Assembly: GCA_002633005.1 (NCBI GenBank)
Contig: NMRA01000126.1
Location: 266,963 to 328,962 of the forward strand
Origin: Phoronis australis
Taxonomy: Eukaryota; Phoronida; Phoronidae
DNA: 62,000 nucleotides
Direction: 5' to 3'
Shown: one piece after another, positions 1 through 10,647 of the stretch
How the letters are laid out: each line of letters opens with the position of its first letter
Numbering within the stretch: the stretch's first letter is position 1
The notes under the pieces: generated by a model
Database searches by the model: none
What the model saw: the letters and a program-made list of their open reading frames with translations, nothing else
What the model was told of the DNA's origin: nothing
Translations under genes and position numbers: made by a program

Positions 1-261
1 TATTACTGATTGACAAAATTTGATACAGATATGTACCCTGTGATTACGAGGTAGGGCCAACGGCGGGGCGAAGGTTGTAGGCGTCCGAGGCCAACAATAC
101 CAAAATGGTCCCATGGTATGTCTTTCAAAGCAGACATTTGTGTCTGCATCTATTGTAAAATTATGCTGTGAAACCCGTGAAGTCATCTAGAAGTATTTCA
201 AATAAGGCAGTCCTTAACCATGTGGTTGCAGGTTGTAGTCTTGCTATTATACTATGTAAAT

Positions 262-267
262 TTTATT
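262..267 (-). promoter_or_regulatory. Candidate polyadenylation signal AATAAA
   Basis: AATAAA on the minus strand lies about 22 bases downstream of the stop codon of the candidate terminal exon at 339-290. That position fits a 3' end signal for the LDLa gene. AT-rich introns contain chance copies, so the context is the main support. Confidence 0.35.
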
Positions 268-289
268 GAAGGCATAACATTTTGAAAAT

Positions 290-339
290 TTAGAGGTGAT
301 GAAGGACGACGCAACCAAGAAGAACCACGACCCCGACAC
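290..339 (-). CDS. Candidate terminal exon, hydrophobic C-terminus (copy 1)
   Basis: After an AG acceptor (gtaacag) the reading frame enters in phase 1, which matches the phase-1 donor of the LDLa exon at 1635-1429. It encodes about 15 mostly hydrophobic residues rich in Val and Leu, ending in HHL and a TAA stop. A second copy at 2204-2149 keeps the same phase, hydrophobic character and stop although the two differ in length by six bases. An in-frame length change argues for coding constraint. A short hydrophobic tail running to the stop resembles a GPI-attachment signal or a C-terminal membrane segment. The polypyrimidine tract is weak, so transcript evidence would settle it. Confidence 0.35.
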
Positions 340-919
340 CTGTTACACCAACGCACAGTAATTGATAAAACATATCAAAAGTGCATTGTTTAATCGCTCG
401 ATATAACACAATCATCAAATCAGAAAAAAAAACATCTGGAATATTTCGAGAACGGTAAGTCGTAACGAGAAACCAACAATGCCACACACAAGATTTGAGA
501 GGTTTCGGTCAAAGGATTGCAGAACTAGAGCTAACCAATTGTTTTAAAAAGGCTAAACGGGACTAGCGAAATAAAATAAACACGTTTGTTTAACAACTCG
601 ATGTATTTGTAAGACTTTTACATCGAATTTTGATGATTTATTGGTGTAAAACGATGAATTGAAGCGATAAGCTGACACCAGTAAGCGTGTTGTGAACTGC
701 TGAACAGACTGCATTCGAACCTCTGACGTCATTGGTTAATTTCAACACCTCTGTCTGCATGCCGTCAGGTGTCAGGTAAAAGACCTGTACTTGTTGTTAT
801 CGAGTGGAACTAATTGATAAAAAATGATACAAAATAGGTTGTTTTTGGATGGTACCTGTAGGTTTTACTGAAAACATAGCATTTTTCTTTGATGTCCACG
901 ATGTAAGGTTTCTTGAAAA

Positions 920-1800
920 TATAGCATTTTTGTTTGCTGGTCACGTCAGAAAATAAGAAGATTTTCAACAAGCGTAATTTGTAGCAATGAAGAATCAGTA
1001 ATTGATGCTTTTTCAGAACACAGCCGAAATATCCTCTACTGACGCTCTTTCTGCGGGATGGAGGCGAGTTTTCCGAAATCTACCGTAATTTGAACGACGA
1101 GGTTTTATATGTTGAAGCATTTACCATAGGCACAAGAAGTTGGAATTCGTGGGCGAGCACAACCCCCATTCGTGATGTTGGGAGGGTGTGCAGTAACAAC
1201 CACGGATCGGATGCCCATTGAGAGCAAAATCTGAAACGTGGGATTAATGCATACGGCTAGTTGCCATGTTGTTATGATAAAACACCTAAGTATGAGAAAA
1301 TTATTATTTTCGTTTGAAGTATACAGATTCAATGCTTGCAGTGAAAATTTAGATGCGTTGGACATAGAGTCAGACAAAGAGATTTTGTGAAACAATGACA
1401 TTTTGTATAGCATCGTTCAATGACTTACAAGTGCAGTTGACTTCGTCCTCCCCTTCATAGCAGTCTTCCTTCTGATCACAGACGGCGCTGCGGTTAATAC
1501 AGAGATAACGTACCGGGCACTGATACTCATAGTCTTCGCACTTGGGAGGTGGAGGCGGTCTAACTAATCGTAATATCTGGTTAAGTGGTGGCCTTACACG
1601 TCCGACAGGTGTTTTCGTTGTTGTTGTTATCGGATCTGCAATATCATGAAAACAAAAAAATCTTCTTGTCTTCAACTGTTGCTTATAATATAGTTTGAAT
1701 TTTGATGATGCAGGTATTACAATACATCACGTAACTGATTCCACGTCCGAGTCAGCACCCAGGTTGGTGACGCTCCGTCAAACTTAATTTCATTCATCCC
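920..1800. repeat. Exon-containing duplicated unit, copy 1
   Basis: This is a direct repeat with 3180-4080 and 4120-5020. It holds one 207-bp LDLa exon plus flanking intron, including the shared blocks AAAATAAGAAGATTTTCAAC and CTGCGGGATGGAGGCGAG. Downstream of each exon is a conserved stretch (for example 1105-1200) that reads like coding in one frame. Five-base indels between copies break that frame, so I treat it as intron. Confidence 0.8.
1429..1635 (-). CDS. LDLa exon, copy 1 of the 207-bp set
   Basis: This phase 1-1 exon of 69 codons is flanked by a TTGCAG acceptor with a T-rich tract and a perfect GTAAGT donor. The N-terminal half is a linker with a TTTT run and a five-proline stretch. 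The C-terminal half is one LDL-receptor class A module with six cysteines, the CINRSAVC segment, and the calcium-binding acidic end CDQKEDC then EGEDEVNC. LDLa modules fold around calcium and bind ligands in lipoprotein receptors and matrix proteases. The segment contains an N-R-S glycosylation sequon inside the module. It differs from the exon at 3913-3707 at a single visible residue (Arg versus His before YLC). It is the last LDLa module before the left-edge candidate terminal exon. Confidence 0.85.
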
Positions 1801-3180
1801 TAATATGTTAGCCAGTCTGCCAGACGCACCGTTGTCCCGCTTCAGCTATATAACAGAGTATATGAGCTAAGATTTGAAACACTCCTCTAAACCTTTCCAT
1901 CGCTCTGACGGTTTTCTGTAACTTGCCTGAGACATTTGTTCATTACTCATACAGTGTTCTTGCAAGAGTAAGGAATATTCTCCTTTCCACTATGTGCCAA
2001 AATCGACAGACAAGTTTAGAAACTTGTCTGCGGAAGCAGCTCCTAGTTGTGAGGAAATTGGATTGAAGGTTTTCCTCCTAAAAAATCACAAAGCTCCACT
2101 TAATGTCATAAGCGAGCTTTGCAGAAACATGTGCAGTGAACTACAAATTTAGAAGAGATAAAGGATGACGAAACCAAGAACACCAACAAGCACGACCATG
2201 ACGCCTTCTACACCATCGGACAGTAACTGATGGATAGATTACAACTGTATTCAGGAATCAGTCGATAAAACAGGCATCAAATCAGGAAAAAACATTTCGA
2301 ATAACTCGAGAACCGTAAGTTGTAGCGAGAAACCAACAATGCTTTGAAGATAGCCCGGGAGGAGATCTACTTATCCCATACGCATTGAATCATTCAGTCG
2401 AGTGCAATTTGGCCATGTGATATTGTTTTCCGTATTCTCCTCCCACAATACTTCAACAGTGCCCTCTGACATGGAAAGTTGAAAAGGTAGGTCAATGTCG
2501 ACTCGACGTCGTTAGCGGAATTGACCAATAAACTTTCCCAAAATAGTTCAAAGTAGTACGATTGCAGCAATATAAATAACACTAAACATGCAATCATGTC
2601 CCAAACGTAACATTTGAAACAAAACTGTTAATTATATGACACTTTTGTCTCAGTTTTTATATGCAAAATATTATATCGTCTGCAACTCAGGCGCCGATTC
2701 CTCGGTAACTACAATATCAAATATAGTAGTTATTTAACTATTTTCAGGAAATTTTTAAAGTCCAGTGCACCATTACCGTTTTTTTCGTCTTTGTTATCTC
2801 TTTTCATGTAATAAATCGTTACATCTAAAACTGCTTCTTTTACTAGAGAAAACCTGTAACCTAACGAGCCCACAACCCAACCGTTGAGCTATTGACAAGA
2901 TAAATATTGTGCATAAATCTAATGTCGATCAGACGAATAGTGGGAAAGGTCTTTCGCAATGCTGATAGCGTTTGAAAAGATCTATTCATATACCCGACTT
3001 TCAGACACCTCCGTCAAGGGACGATGGCAGACATTTGTGTCGCTTTCTATATTGTTGTATGGTTATACTGAAAATGGGTGGCTAAAGAAAGATTATGCTG
3101 TGCAAGTGGTGTAATGATCTAGAAGTAGTTCCAATAAAGTAGTCCTTAACCATGTGCTATCACGTTGGAGCCTTGTTTTA
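1801..3180. other. Non-coding stretch with a candidate terminal exon and decayed repeat
   Basis: Apart from the candidate terminal exon at 2149-2204 and its repeat context (2145-2345), nothing recognisable is seen here. The region is AT-rich intronic or intergenic sequence. Confidence 0.5.
2149..2204 (-). CDS. Candidate terminal exon, hydrophobic C-terminus (copy 2)
   Basis: This is homologous to 339-290. The acceptor AG (gtagaag) is at the same alignment position and the entry phase is 1. It encodes about 17 residues, almost all Val, Leu, Gly, Ile or Phe, then TAA. It could end a shorter gene copy made of the LDLa exons at 4846 and 3913, or be an alternative last exon. No AATAAA is obvious just downstream, so this copy may be dead. 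Confidence 0.3.
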
Positions 3181-4080
3181 ATGACTGTAAGTTTTATTGA
3201 AAACACGGCATTTTTGCTTGCTGGTCACGTCAGAAAATAAGAAGATTTTCAACAAGTGTAATTTGTATCAACGAAAAATCAGTTATTGATGCTTTTTCAG
3301 AACACATCCGAAATATCCTCTACTAACGCTCTCTCTGCGGGATGGAGGCGAGTTTTCCGAATAATTTGAATGACGAGATTTATATGTTGAAGCATCTACC
3401 ATAGGCACAAGAAGTTGGAATTCGTGGGCTGGGCAAGCACAACCCCCATTCGTGATGTTGGGAGGGTGTGCAGTCACAACCACGGATGCTCATGGAGAGC
3501 AAAATCTGAAACGTGGGATTAATGACTACTACGGTTAGTTGCCATATGGCTATGATAAAACACATAACTATGAGAAAATTATCATTTTCGTTTGAAATAT
3601 GCAGATTGACTCCTTGCAGTGCAACTGTGGCTGCTTTGGCCATAGAGTCGGACAAAGAGATTTTGTGAAACAATGACATTTTGTATAGCATCGTACAATG
3701 ACTTACAAGTGCAGTTGACTTCGTCCTCCCCTTCATAGCAGTCTTCCTTCTGATCACAGACGGCGCTGCGGTTAATACAGAGATAATGTACCGGGCACTG
3801 ATACTCATAGTCTTCGCACTTGGGAGGTGGAGGCGGTCTAACTAATCGTAATATCTGGTTAAGTGGTGGCCTTACACGTCCGACAGGTGTTTTCGTTGTT
3901 GTTGTTATCGGATCTGCAAAATCATGAACACAAAAAATCTTCTTGTCTTCAATTGTTGTTTCTAATATAGTTCGAATTTTGATGATGCAGGTATTGAAGC
4001 TCAAATTACAAAACATCATGTAACTGATTCCACGTCCGAGTCAGTACCCAGGTTGACGCTCCGTCAAACTTAATTTCACC
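3180..4080. repeat. Exon-containing duplicated unit, copy 2
   Basis: This is a direct repeat of 920-1800 and 4120-5020. Its exon starts lie 933 bases from those of copy 3. It carries an extra CTGGG-type 5-base insertion in the downstream conserved block relative to the other two copies. Confidence 0.8.
3707..3913 (-). CDS. LDLa exon, copy 2 of the 207-bp set
   Basis: This phase 1-1 exon of 69 codons has a TTGCAG acceptor and a GTAAGT donor. Linker and LDLa module are nearly identical to the exon at 1635-1429, with His in place of Arg before YLCIN. All six LDLa cysteines and the acidic calcium motif are intact. The near-identity points to recent duplication or gene conversion. It adds one ligand-binding module to the ectodomain without changing the frame. 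Confidence 0.85.
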
Positions 4081-4119
4081 TTAACCATGTGCTTTCACGT
4101 TGGAGCCTTGTTTTAATGA

Positions 4120-5020
4120 CTGTAAGTTTTACTGCCGGAAAACATAGCATTTTTGTTTGCTGCTCACGTCAGAAAATAAGAAGATTTTCAACAAGCGTAA
4201 TTTGTATCAACGAAAAATCAGTTATTGATGCTTTTTCAGAACACATCCGAAATATCCTCTACTAACGCTCTCTCTGCGGGATGGAGGCGAGTTTTCCGAA
4301 TAATTTGAATGACGAGTTTTATATGTTGAAGCATCTACCATAGGCACAAGAAGTTGGAATTCGTGGGCGAGCACAACCCCCATTCGTGATGTTGGGAGGG
4401 TGTGCAGTCACAACCACGGATGCTCATGGAGACCAAAATCTGAAACGTGGGATTAATGCCTACTAGGGCTAGTTGCCATATTGCTATGAGAAAACACCAA
4501 ACTATGAGAAATTATTATTTTCGTCTAAACTCTGCATATTGACTGTTTGCAGTGCAACTTTGGCTGCGTTGGCCATAGAGTCGGACAAAGAGATTTTGTG
4601 AGACAATGTTATTTTGTATAGCCTCGTTCAATGACTTACAAGTGCAGTTCACTTCGTCCTCCCCTTCAAAGCAGTCTTCCTTCTGATCACAGACTGCGCT
4701 GCGGTTAATACAGAGATAACGTTCCGGGCACTCATACTCATAGTCTTCGCACTTGGGAGGTGGCGGCTGTTTAAAAATTCGCGTTAACTGGGAAGGTACT
4801 CGTCGTAGACTTGAAACAGGTGCTGTCGTTGTTGTTGTTATCGGATCTGCAATATCATGAACATAACAAATCTTCTTGTCCTCAACTGTTGCTTCTAATA
4901 CAGTTTGAATTTTAATCATGCAGGTATTAAAGTTCAAATTGCAATCATCATGTAACTGATTCCACATCTGGGTCTGTACCCATGTTGATGACACTCCCTC
5001 AAACATAAATTTCATTCATG
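4120..5020. repeat. Exon-containing duplicated unit, copy 3
   Basis: This is the most diverged of the three roughly 930-bp units. The upstream intron can be read through in frame with the exon in this copy and in copy 2. Copy 1 has a frameshift in the same stretch, so the open frame beyond the acceptor is best seen as chance. Confidence 0.75.
4640..4846 (-). CDS. LDLa exon, copy 3 of the 207-bp set
   Basis: This phase 1-1 exon of 69 codons has the acceptor TATTGCAG and donor GTAAGT. The linker differs from copies 1 and 2 (TAPVSSLRRVPSQ) but keeps the proline run. The LDLa module has ECPERYLCINRSAVC followed by CDQKEDC and FEGEDEVNC, so all six cysteines and the calcium ligands are present. 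The linker has diverged faster than the module, as expected if the module is the functional part. Confidence 0.85.
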
Positions 5021-6154
5021 CCACAATATGTTAGCCAATCCGCTTTAACTATATAAGAGGATATATGAGCTAAAATTTAAAACACTGTTCCTAAACCTTT
5101 CCTCCGCTCTGAGGGTTTTCTCAGTGTAGCCTGCGACCAGCTACGACCCCCTTGACCCAGTCTACACAAGCTCGACTCGATCTGAACATAGAACAAGCGC
5201 TGACTTGCAGGACCAATGAGTCAGGCCGTGAGCTCGGCTGTTTTTTCTTTGCTTTTTTCAATTAAGAGAGTCGATTCGGCTAGTTTAAAAGCTAAACACG
5301 AAAAAAACAACTCTTCCAAATCAAATCAAAGACTAACAACTTTACAAATGTCGTGCCCGGCAGAGTGTTATCGTCTCGTCTGCTCTTCAATGAATGGCAG
5401 ACTCGAGCTTTTTAGGAGAGTGCGAGGAACCGACGAATATGTAATTTCATCAGTAAACACAGTTTGAAAAACAAACGCAATCTAGTAAAACCTTTGACCC
5501 ATACGATGGAACATACTAAAAGCATAAGCTGTACTTGATGAAAAGTTGTTTGGGGGCGACCCATTTATTTCTTGAACTGAGTTACTAAACGAGATGATTC
5601 AAAGTGCAAACATTTCATCGTCAGCCTTCGTAATCAATTTTTGTAACAGATCAGTCTGTCAAAAGTGATGCAACGGCGTCGGACTATGAGTCTGAAGCAA
5701 GGTTTCAAATCGTGCGCCATACCAAAAAGGTGGAAGATATCTATTATGTGTACACGTAACATGGCCTGTAGATTTGCCTAAAAACGCGAATTAATCAAAT
5801 TCCCACTGAGATGTATTTCATGCGTATCACAGGCGTAAGACAAGTTACGTTGCAACACGTAAAGCTCCTTAATGCAAGGTTATCGTAGAAGAGGTGGTTT
5901 CGTTTCTTGTTTTGTTCTTATGCTTCTGGGGGTGGTTTTTTGATTCTATTTATTTTTTGACGCGTTATCATACTTCAATGCACTTCGTAACACCACTAAT
6001 TTTGAACACCATGGAGCGAATGGGTTTCATTAATTGCTTCAAAAGGAAGACTGCCCGCCACTAAATAATTTATTAGCGAGATTGATGCTTGATGACTTCG
6101 GCTTGACGTAAACAATGCTGGGTGTGATTTTTAGGCAGTCGAACTAATACTCAC
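5021..6154. other. Non-coding stretch, nothing recognised
   Basis: This looks like intron between the LDLa exon at 4846 and the cysteine-rich exon at 6337. An 83-codon open frame on the plus strand (5216-5467) shows no domain or homologous copy and is not called. Confidence 0.4.
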
Positions 6155-6337
6155 TATTATCCACAAATTTCCCTGCGCAATTCGTAGATACTGTCTGACA
6201 ACATAATCCTAATAAAGGCAATTCACCTTCTTCTAAACGGTGGTAGAGCTCACTGCAACACTGGTATACTGGTTGTAAACAAAATACCGATATGCATTTG
6301 TGATCAACAATGTCCAGGGCGATACCTGCGTCACAAG
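6155..6337 (-). CDS. Candidate cysteine-rich exon, phase 1-1
   Basis: The exon is 183 bases with a pyrimidine-rich acceptor (TTCTTCTTGTCTTGTCC then ACTAG) and a GTGAGT donor, entering and leaving in phase 1 like the LDLa exons. It would encode 61 residues with about eight cysteines, including two CC pairs (YQCCSELYH and GLCCQT). The spacing is not that of LDLa, EGF, Sushi or CUB. I do not recognise the fold. Phase, symmetry and gene strand support it as an extra extracellular module between the two LDLa clusters. It has no second copy in the window for comparison, although its upstream intron was partly duplicated. Confidence 0.45.
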
Positions 6338-6520
6338 CTAGTTTATGGACAAGACAAGAAGAACGTGGGATGGTGAAATAAAAATAATTTATTACGACAA
6401 AATAGTGGTACAAAGTAGAAGATTATAAAATAATATATACAACAGGCCAAATAATAATAGTCTCTGTAAGGATGACCAATAAAACGCCCAAGGCAGAGAA
6501 ACTATTATCAGAGTAGGGAG
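6328..6520. repeat. Duplicated intron segment, copy 1 (partner at 6885-7070)
   Basis: The block beginning GCGTCACAAGCTAG and continuing through ATTTATTACGACAAAATAG recurs about 560 bases to the right. The duplication breakpoint falls at the acceptor of the cysteine-rich exon, so the second copy carries the intron side but no exon. Confidence 0.55.
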
Positions 6521-6884
6521 GTAGGGGTGTACATCATGAACACTGCAGAAAGATTTAATTCAAATATCTGTGCTGCTGACACAAAGGAATGACACAGAAA
6601 ACATGCAAATATACAATTAACAGACATTCTTAATGAAAAATTACAATCATCAGCTTATATGAAGCGTGAGTTGCACCAAACTGGTGGCACATGACAGAAA
6701 ATACCAATAGGAAGGCTGGAAATAGGTGTCCTGGGAGGATGCAGGTATATAGACCCACACAAAGAAATTGGTGGACCGGTCTGAAAGGTAGAAAAAAAGT
6801 GTCAGACAAGTCTATATTTTCACCACATAAATTATAAGGAGTAAAATAAAATTTAAGATCGACATATGTCCTAAAAATAAATAA

Positions 6885-7070
6885 ACGTGCGTCACAAGCT
6901 AGTCTTCAGAGGAGAGGTGGATTGGCAAAATAAGGGTCAATTATTGTGACAAAATAACGGTACTAAGTATAAGGATGAAAAATAATGAATATATAATAAC
7001 TAAAATGATAATAATTCGTAGAAAGATAACCAATAAAAAATAATGCAAGAGAAGTTGTAAGATAGGTTGT
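6885..7070. repeat. Duplicated intron segment, copy 2
   Basis: This is a diverged copy of 6328-6520 starting CGTGCGTCACAAGCTAG. The exon sequence that should follow the acceptor is missing. Confidence 0.55.
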
Positions 7071-7443
7071 GCCTATCTACAAAAACGCATGGAAAAGGAA
7101 AGGGGGGAAACAGATATTTGTGAGGGGCTACTTTCAGTTTGCTGCCAACCAGATATCCAATCGTCACTCCAGCTCCAAAGCCAGCAGTGAGTTACGTTTA
7201 CGCATCCTAAATGCTATGAAACAGAAGTAATTTTATACCTCACATTACGTGCTCTGTAGAACTACAGCGACTTGCGGCAAAACATTACAATACAGCCTTA
7301 GCCGGTCTAACATTTTAACCATAGACCACGCGAGTTTACCAATGCCCTAGCATATAGAGGGATACAAAAACAGGAAAACCTTTCTTATAACAAAATCATA
7401 AAAAATGTTCTTTTAGTGATTGAGCAGTCCCCATGTCGTCACT

Positions 7444-8560
7444 GCTTAATCAGTGGCCCTTATCTTGAGCGGGACCCCTAAGCTGTTAACCGGCACTGAC
7501 AATATAAATACATGGAAATGACACGTAAAAAAAGAAAAATGCTTCTTCCAAACAGCACCCCTTTTGTTTACTTACGGGTGCAGTCCTCTTCGTCATCTCC
7601 ATTATGGCAATCCCTGACCTGGTCACAGATGGCGTTGCGGTTAATACATAAATAATCGTCCCTGCATGAATACTCATAGTCTTTACAACTGGGAGGTGGT
7701 GGTACTACAAATCCAAACGGTGGCATCCACTCACTTGGGGCTGAGGTTGTTGTGTGATCTGTAACATTATGACACAATGTATTTCTTGTTCAAAAATGCA
7801 ACATTTATTAACAAAATTTTCAGCCAAAATTTGCTTTGTCTTTGTCTTTCGCTTCTAATTGCCCACATGCGCACTTTGTAAATTTCGGTTCTTAACTACG
7901 ATTCCTTCCTTGACGAAGAGACTCAGTCATTTCAAACCATTTTACAGTCACAAGCTGGTTTCAACGGTGCCAAATAAAACTAACACGGTAGTCGTTGTGT
8001 CTCCCTCCAGCAGATCTATGGATGAAAATTTGATACATAATACGATAATAAAAGTTTAAAAAACTTTTATTAGCTCTACTTGCAAGTTCCTCATAAGCCG
8101 TATAACCAAATTTGAAAATATCATATCATACTGACTGGACTTCACTCGTGACTTTCGATGAAGATTTAATGAAAAGAGAGTTTTTTCAAGACCAATCCCG
8201 TTGAAACACTATGAGAATTTATATTATGAAAGCCTCATGCAAGGCCATCCTTGAACCACTCTTTTTGTTACACATTTTGGTATTTTACTCTAGATTTGAT
8301 TCCGTGCTTCTGGTCTTGGTCTTGGCTTTCGTTATTTTGCCTTGATGACGAATGAACGTACATAACTTCACACATAAAAGCAAGCTCTACGTGTTGAATA
8401 TCATGTACTGAATGGACGTCATTGATCACTTGAACGGGGAGATCGTAAGCCCGTAAGTGGAATTATTCACAAGGGTGAAGTTCTGGGACTTCAGGAAAGT
8501 CCCACATTTAGGTTTATCGGACATCCTAACCTAGTATAAGTATTGAGTCCTCCCCAGTCG
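7444..8560. repeat. 1117-bp tandem unit A (LDLa exon plus intron)
   Basis: Equivalent points in this unit and the next are 1117 bases apart across the whole length, with only scattered substitutions. The unit carries one 183-bp LDLa exon and about 930 bases of intron. Confidence 0.9.
7576..7758 (-). CDS. LDLa exon in tandem unit A
   Basis: This phase 1-1 exon of 61 codons has the acceptor ATGTTACAG and donor GTAAGT. It begins with HTTTSAPSEW and a short aromatic-proline linker ending in four prolines. One LDLa module follows, with CKDYEYSC, YLCINRNAIC, CDQVRDC and GDDEEDC: six cysteines plus the calcium acids. The loop reads N-R-N, so the sequon found in the other LDLa exons is lost. The exon is identical to that of unit C and differs by one base from that of unit B. 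Confidence 0.88.
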
Positions 8561-9677
8561 TCACAGTTTAACGGCTCCTATCTTGCGCGGCACCCCTAAG
8601 TTGTATACCGACACTGCTAATATAAATACATGGAAATGACACGAAAAAAAGAAAAATGCTTCTTCCAAACAGCACCCCTTTTGTTTACTTACGGGTGCAG
8701 TCCTCTTCGTCATCTCCATTATGGCAATCCCTGACCTGGTCACAGATGGCGTTGCGGTTAATACATAAATAATCGTCCCTGCATGAATACTCATAGTCTT
8801 TACAACTGGGAGGTGGTGGTACTACAAATCCAAACGGTGGCATCCACTTACTTGGGGCTGAGGTTGTTGTGTGATCTGTAACATTATGACACAATGTATT
8901 TCTTGTTCAAAAATGCAACATTTATTAACAAAATTTTCAGCCAAAATTTGCTTTGTCTTTGTCTTTCGCTTCTAATTGCCCACATGCGCACTTTGTAAAT
9001 TTCGGTTCTTAACTACGATTCCTTCCTTGACGAAGAGACTCAGTCATTTCAAACCATTTTACAGTCACAAGCTGGTTTCAACGGTGCCAAATAAAACTAA
9101 CACGGTAGTCGTTGTGTCTCCCTCCAGCAGATCTATGGATGAAAATTTGATACATAATACGATAATAAAAGTTTAAAAAACTTTTATTAGCTCTACTTGC
9201 AAGTTCCTCATAAGCCGTATAACCAAATTTGAAAATATCATATCATACTGACTGGACTTCACTCGTGACTTTCGATGAAGATTTAATGAAAAGAGAGTTT
9301 TTTCAAGACCAATCCCGTTGAAACACTATGAGAATTTATATTATGAAAGCCTCATGCAAGGCCATCGTTGAACCACTCTTTTTGTTTCACATTTTGGTAT
9401 TTTACTCTAGATTTGATTCCGTGCTTCTGGTCTTGGTCTTGGCTTTCGTTATTTTGCCTTGATGACGAGTGAAGGTACATAACTTCACACATAAAAGCAA
9501 GCTCAAAGTGTTGAGCATCATGTACTGAATGGACGTCATTGATTACTTGAACGGGAAGATTGTAAGCCCGTAAGAGGAATTATTCACAAGGGTGAAGTTC
9601 GGGGACTTCAGGAAAGTCCCACATTTAGGTTTATCGGACATCCTAACCTAGTATAAGTATTGAGTGCTCCCCAGTCG
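8561..9677. repeat. 1117-bp tandem unit B
   Basis: This is the second copy of the unit starting at 7444. Intron differences from unit A are a few per hundred bases at most. Confidence 0.9.
8693..8875 (-). CDS. LDLa exon in tandem unit B
   Basis: This is the same 61-codon phase 1-1 exon as in units A and C, with one base change that turns the linker Glu (SEW) into Lys (SKW). The LDLa cysteines and acidic calcium residues are unchanged. Acceptor ATGTTACAG and donor GTAAGT are intact. Confidence 0.88.
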
Positions 9678-10036
9678 TCACAGTTTAACGGCTCCTATCT
9701 TGCGCGGCACCCCCAAGTTGTATACCGGCACTGATAATATAAATACATGGAAATGACACGTAAACAAGAAAAATGCTTCTTCCAAACAGCACCCCTTTTG
9801 TTTACTTACGGGTGCAGTCCTCTTCGTCATCTCCATTATGGCAATCCCTGACCTGGTCACAGATGGCGTTGCGGTTAATACATAAATAATCGTCCCTGCA
9901 TGAATACTCATAGTCTTTACAACTGGGAGGTGGTGGTACTACAAATCCAAACGGTGGCATCCACTCACTTGGGGCTGAGGTTGTTGTGTGATCTATAACG
10001 TTATGACAGAATGAATTTCTTGTTCAAAAATGCAAC
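9678..10036. repeat. 1117-bp tandem unit C (partial)
   Basis: The third copy matches units A and B through the exon and about 40 bases of upstream intron, then diverges after about 10036 into a different short repeat. Confidence 0.85.
9810..9992 (-). CDS. LDLa exon in tandem unit C
   Basis: This is a 61-codon phase 1-1 exon with a GTAAGT donor. Its acceptor is CGTTATAG instead of the ATGTTACAG of units A and B, so splicing strength may differ. The protein sequence matches unit A, with six LDLa cysteines and a GDDEEDC acidic end. It is the first of the three near-identical modules in transcription order. Confidence 0.87.
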
Positions 10037-10222
10037 ATTTACTGTATGCAGTAAAACTAACAAATTTTCTGCCAACGTTTTCATCTAATTGTCTTTGTCT
10101 TTCGCTACTAACTGCCCACGTTATGAAAGAACGAACTTCTTGTCCAAAATTGCAAGTACTGTACAGCAGTAAAATAGCACAATTTTCAGTAAAAGTTCTC
10201 TGGCTGCTGACTGCCCTCATGA
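10000..10222. repeat. Two-copy tandem repeat of about 110-120 bp
   Basis: The block beginning GTTATGACAGAATGAA and ending CTACTAACTGCCCAC is followed directly by a diverged copy beginning GTTATGAAAGAACGAA and ending CTGACTGCC. It replaces the normal continuation of tandem unit C. Confidence 0.6.
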
Positions 10223-10647
10223 GTATAGTTTTGTTAGTTTCGGTTGTTGAAGTTACTTCTTAAGCTTTGACTTCCCGGATCAAAACACTCGTCAAATAGT
10301 TAGCTGAAATCATTAACCAGCCAAAAAGTTAACCAGTCAAATAGAGTGTCAAATAAAATTGTCAGATGTTGTGTCTTTATCCACCGGATCTGGATTATAA
10401 TTTTAGATACAACAGTACTAGTTTAATATTAATCATTCGAAGGAAACGCAAGGTATCTTAAGCCTTTATAACCAATTATCGTATCATGTTGACCGAACTT
10501 ACCTCAAGCATTTCCATGTGAAGATTTAACAACAAGCTAATATACATTTTCAAAATCTCAAGCGGGACTATCTTTCGCATAATTGCAGTGTCTTACCCTC
10601 GTTTTGTGTGGATGCTTTCGGTTTTGGTTTTGATTGGCAAGATGCTT

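Larger units (their letters stand above)
120..500. repeat. Left-edge copy of the 3' gene-end repeat unit
   Basis: Sequence around 120-270 (tail of a GACATTTGTGTCTGC block and the block ending CCTTAACCATGTGG) recurs near 3025-3160 and 4080-4100. The block 290-485 recurs at 2145-2345. These are diverged direct copies of the 3' end of the LDLa gene and show that the duplicated unit includes the terminal exon region. Confidence 0.6.

Noticed and set aside
1105-1210. Conserved HPPNITNGGC-like frame downstream of each 207-bp LDLa exon, resembling the start of a Sushi domain
   Set aside because: Five-base indels between the three copies shift the frame, so it is not under coding constraint.
4515-5015. 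A 166-codon minus-strand frame extending the LDLa exon in both directions
   Set aside because: The exon is bounded by a consensus acceptor and donor. The upstream part is frameshifted in the sister copy at 1.4 kb, and the downstream part runs past a perfect GTAAGT.
5216-5467. An 83-codon plus-strand frame
   Set aside because: No domain, no homologue in the window, opposite strand to the gene, and no promoter or splice support.
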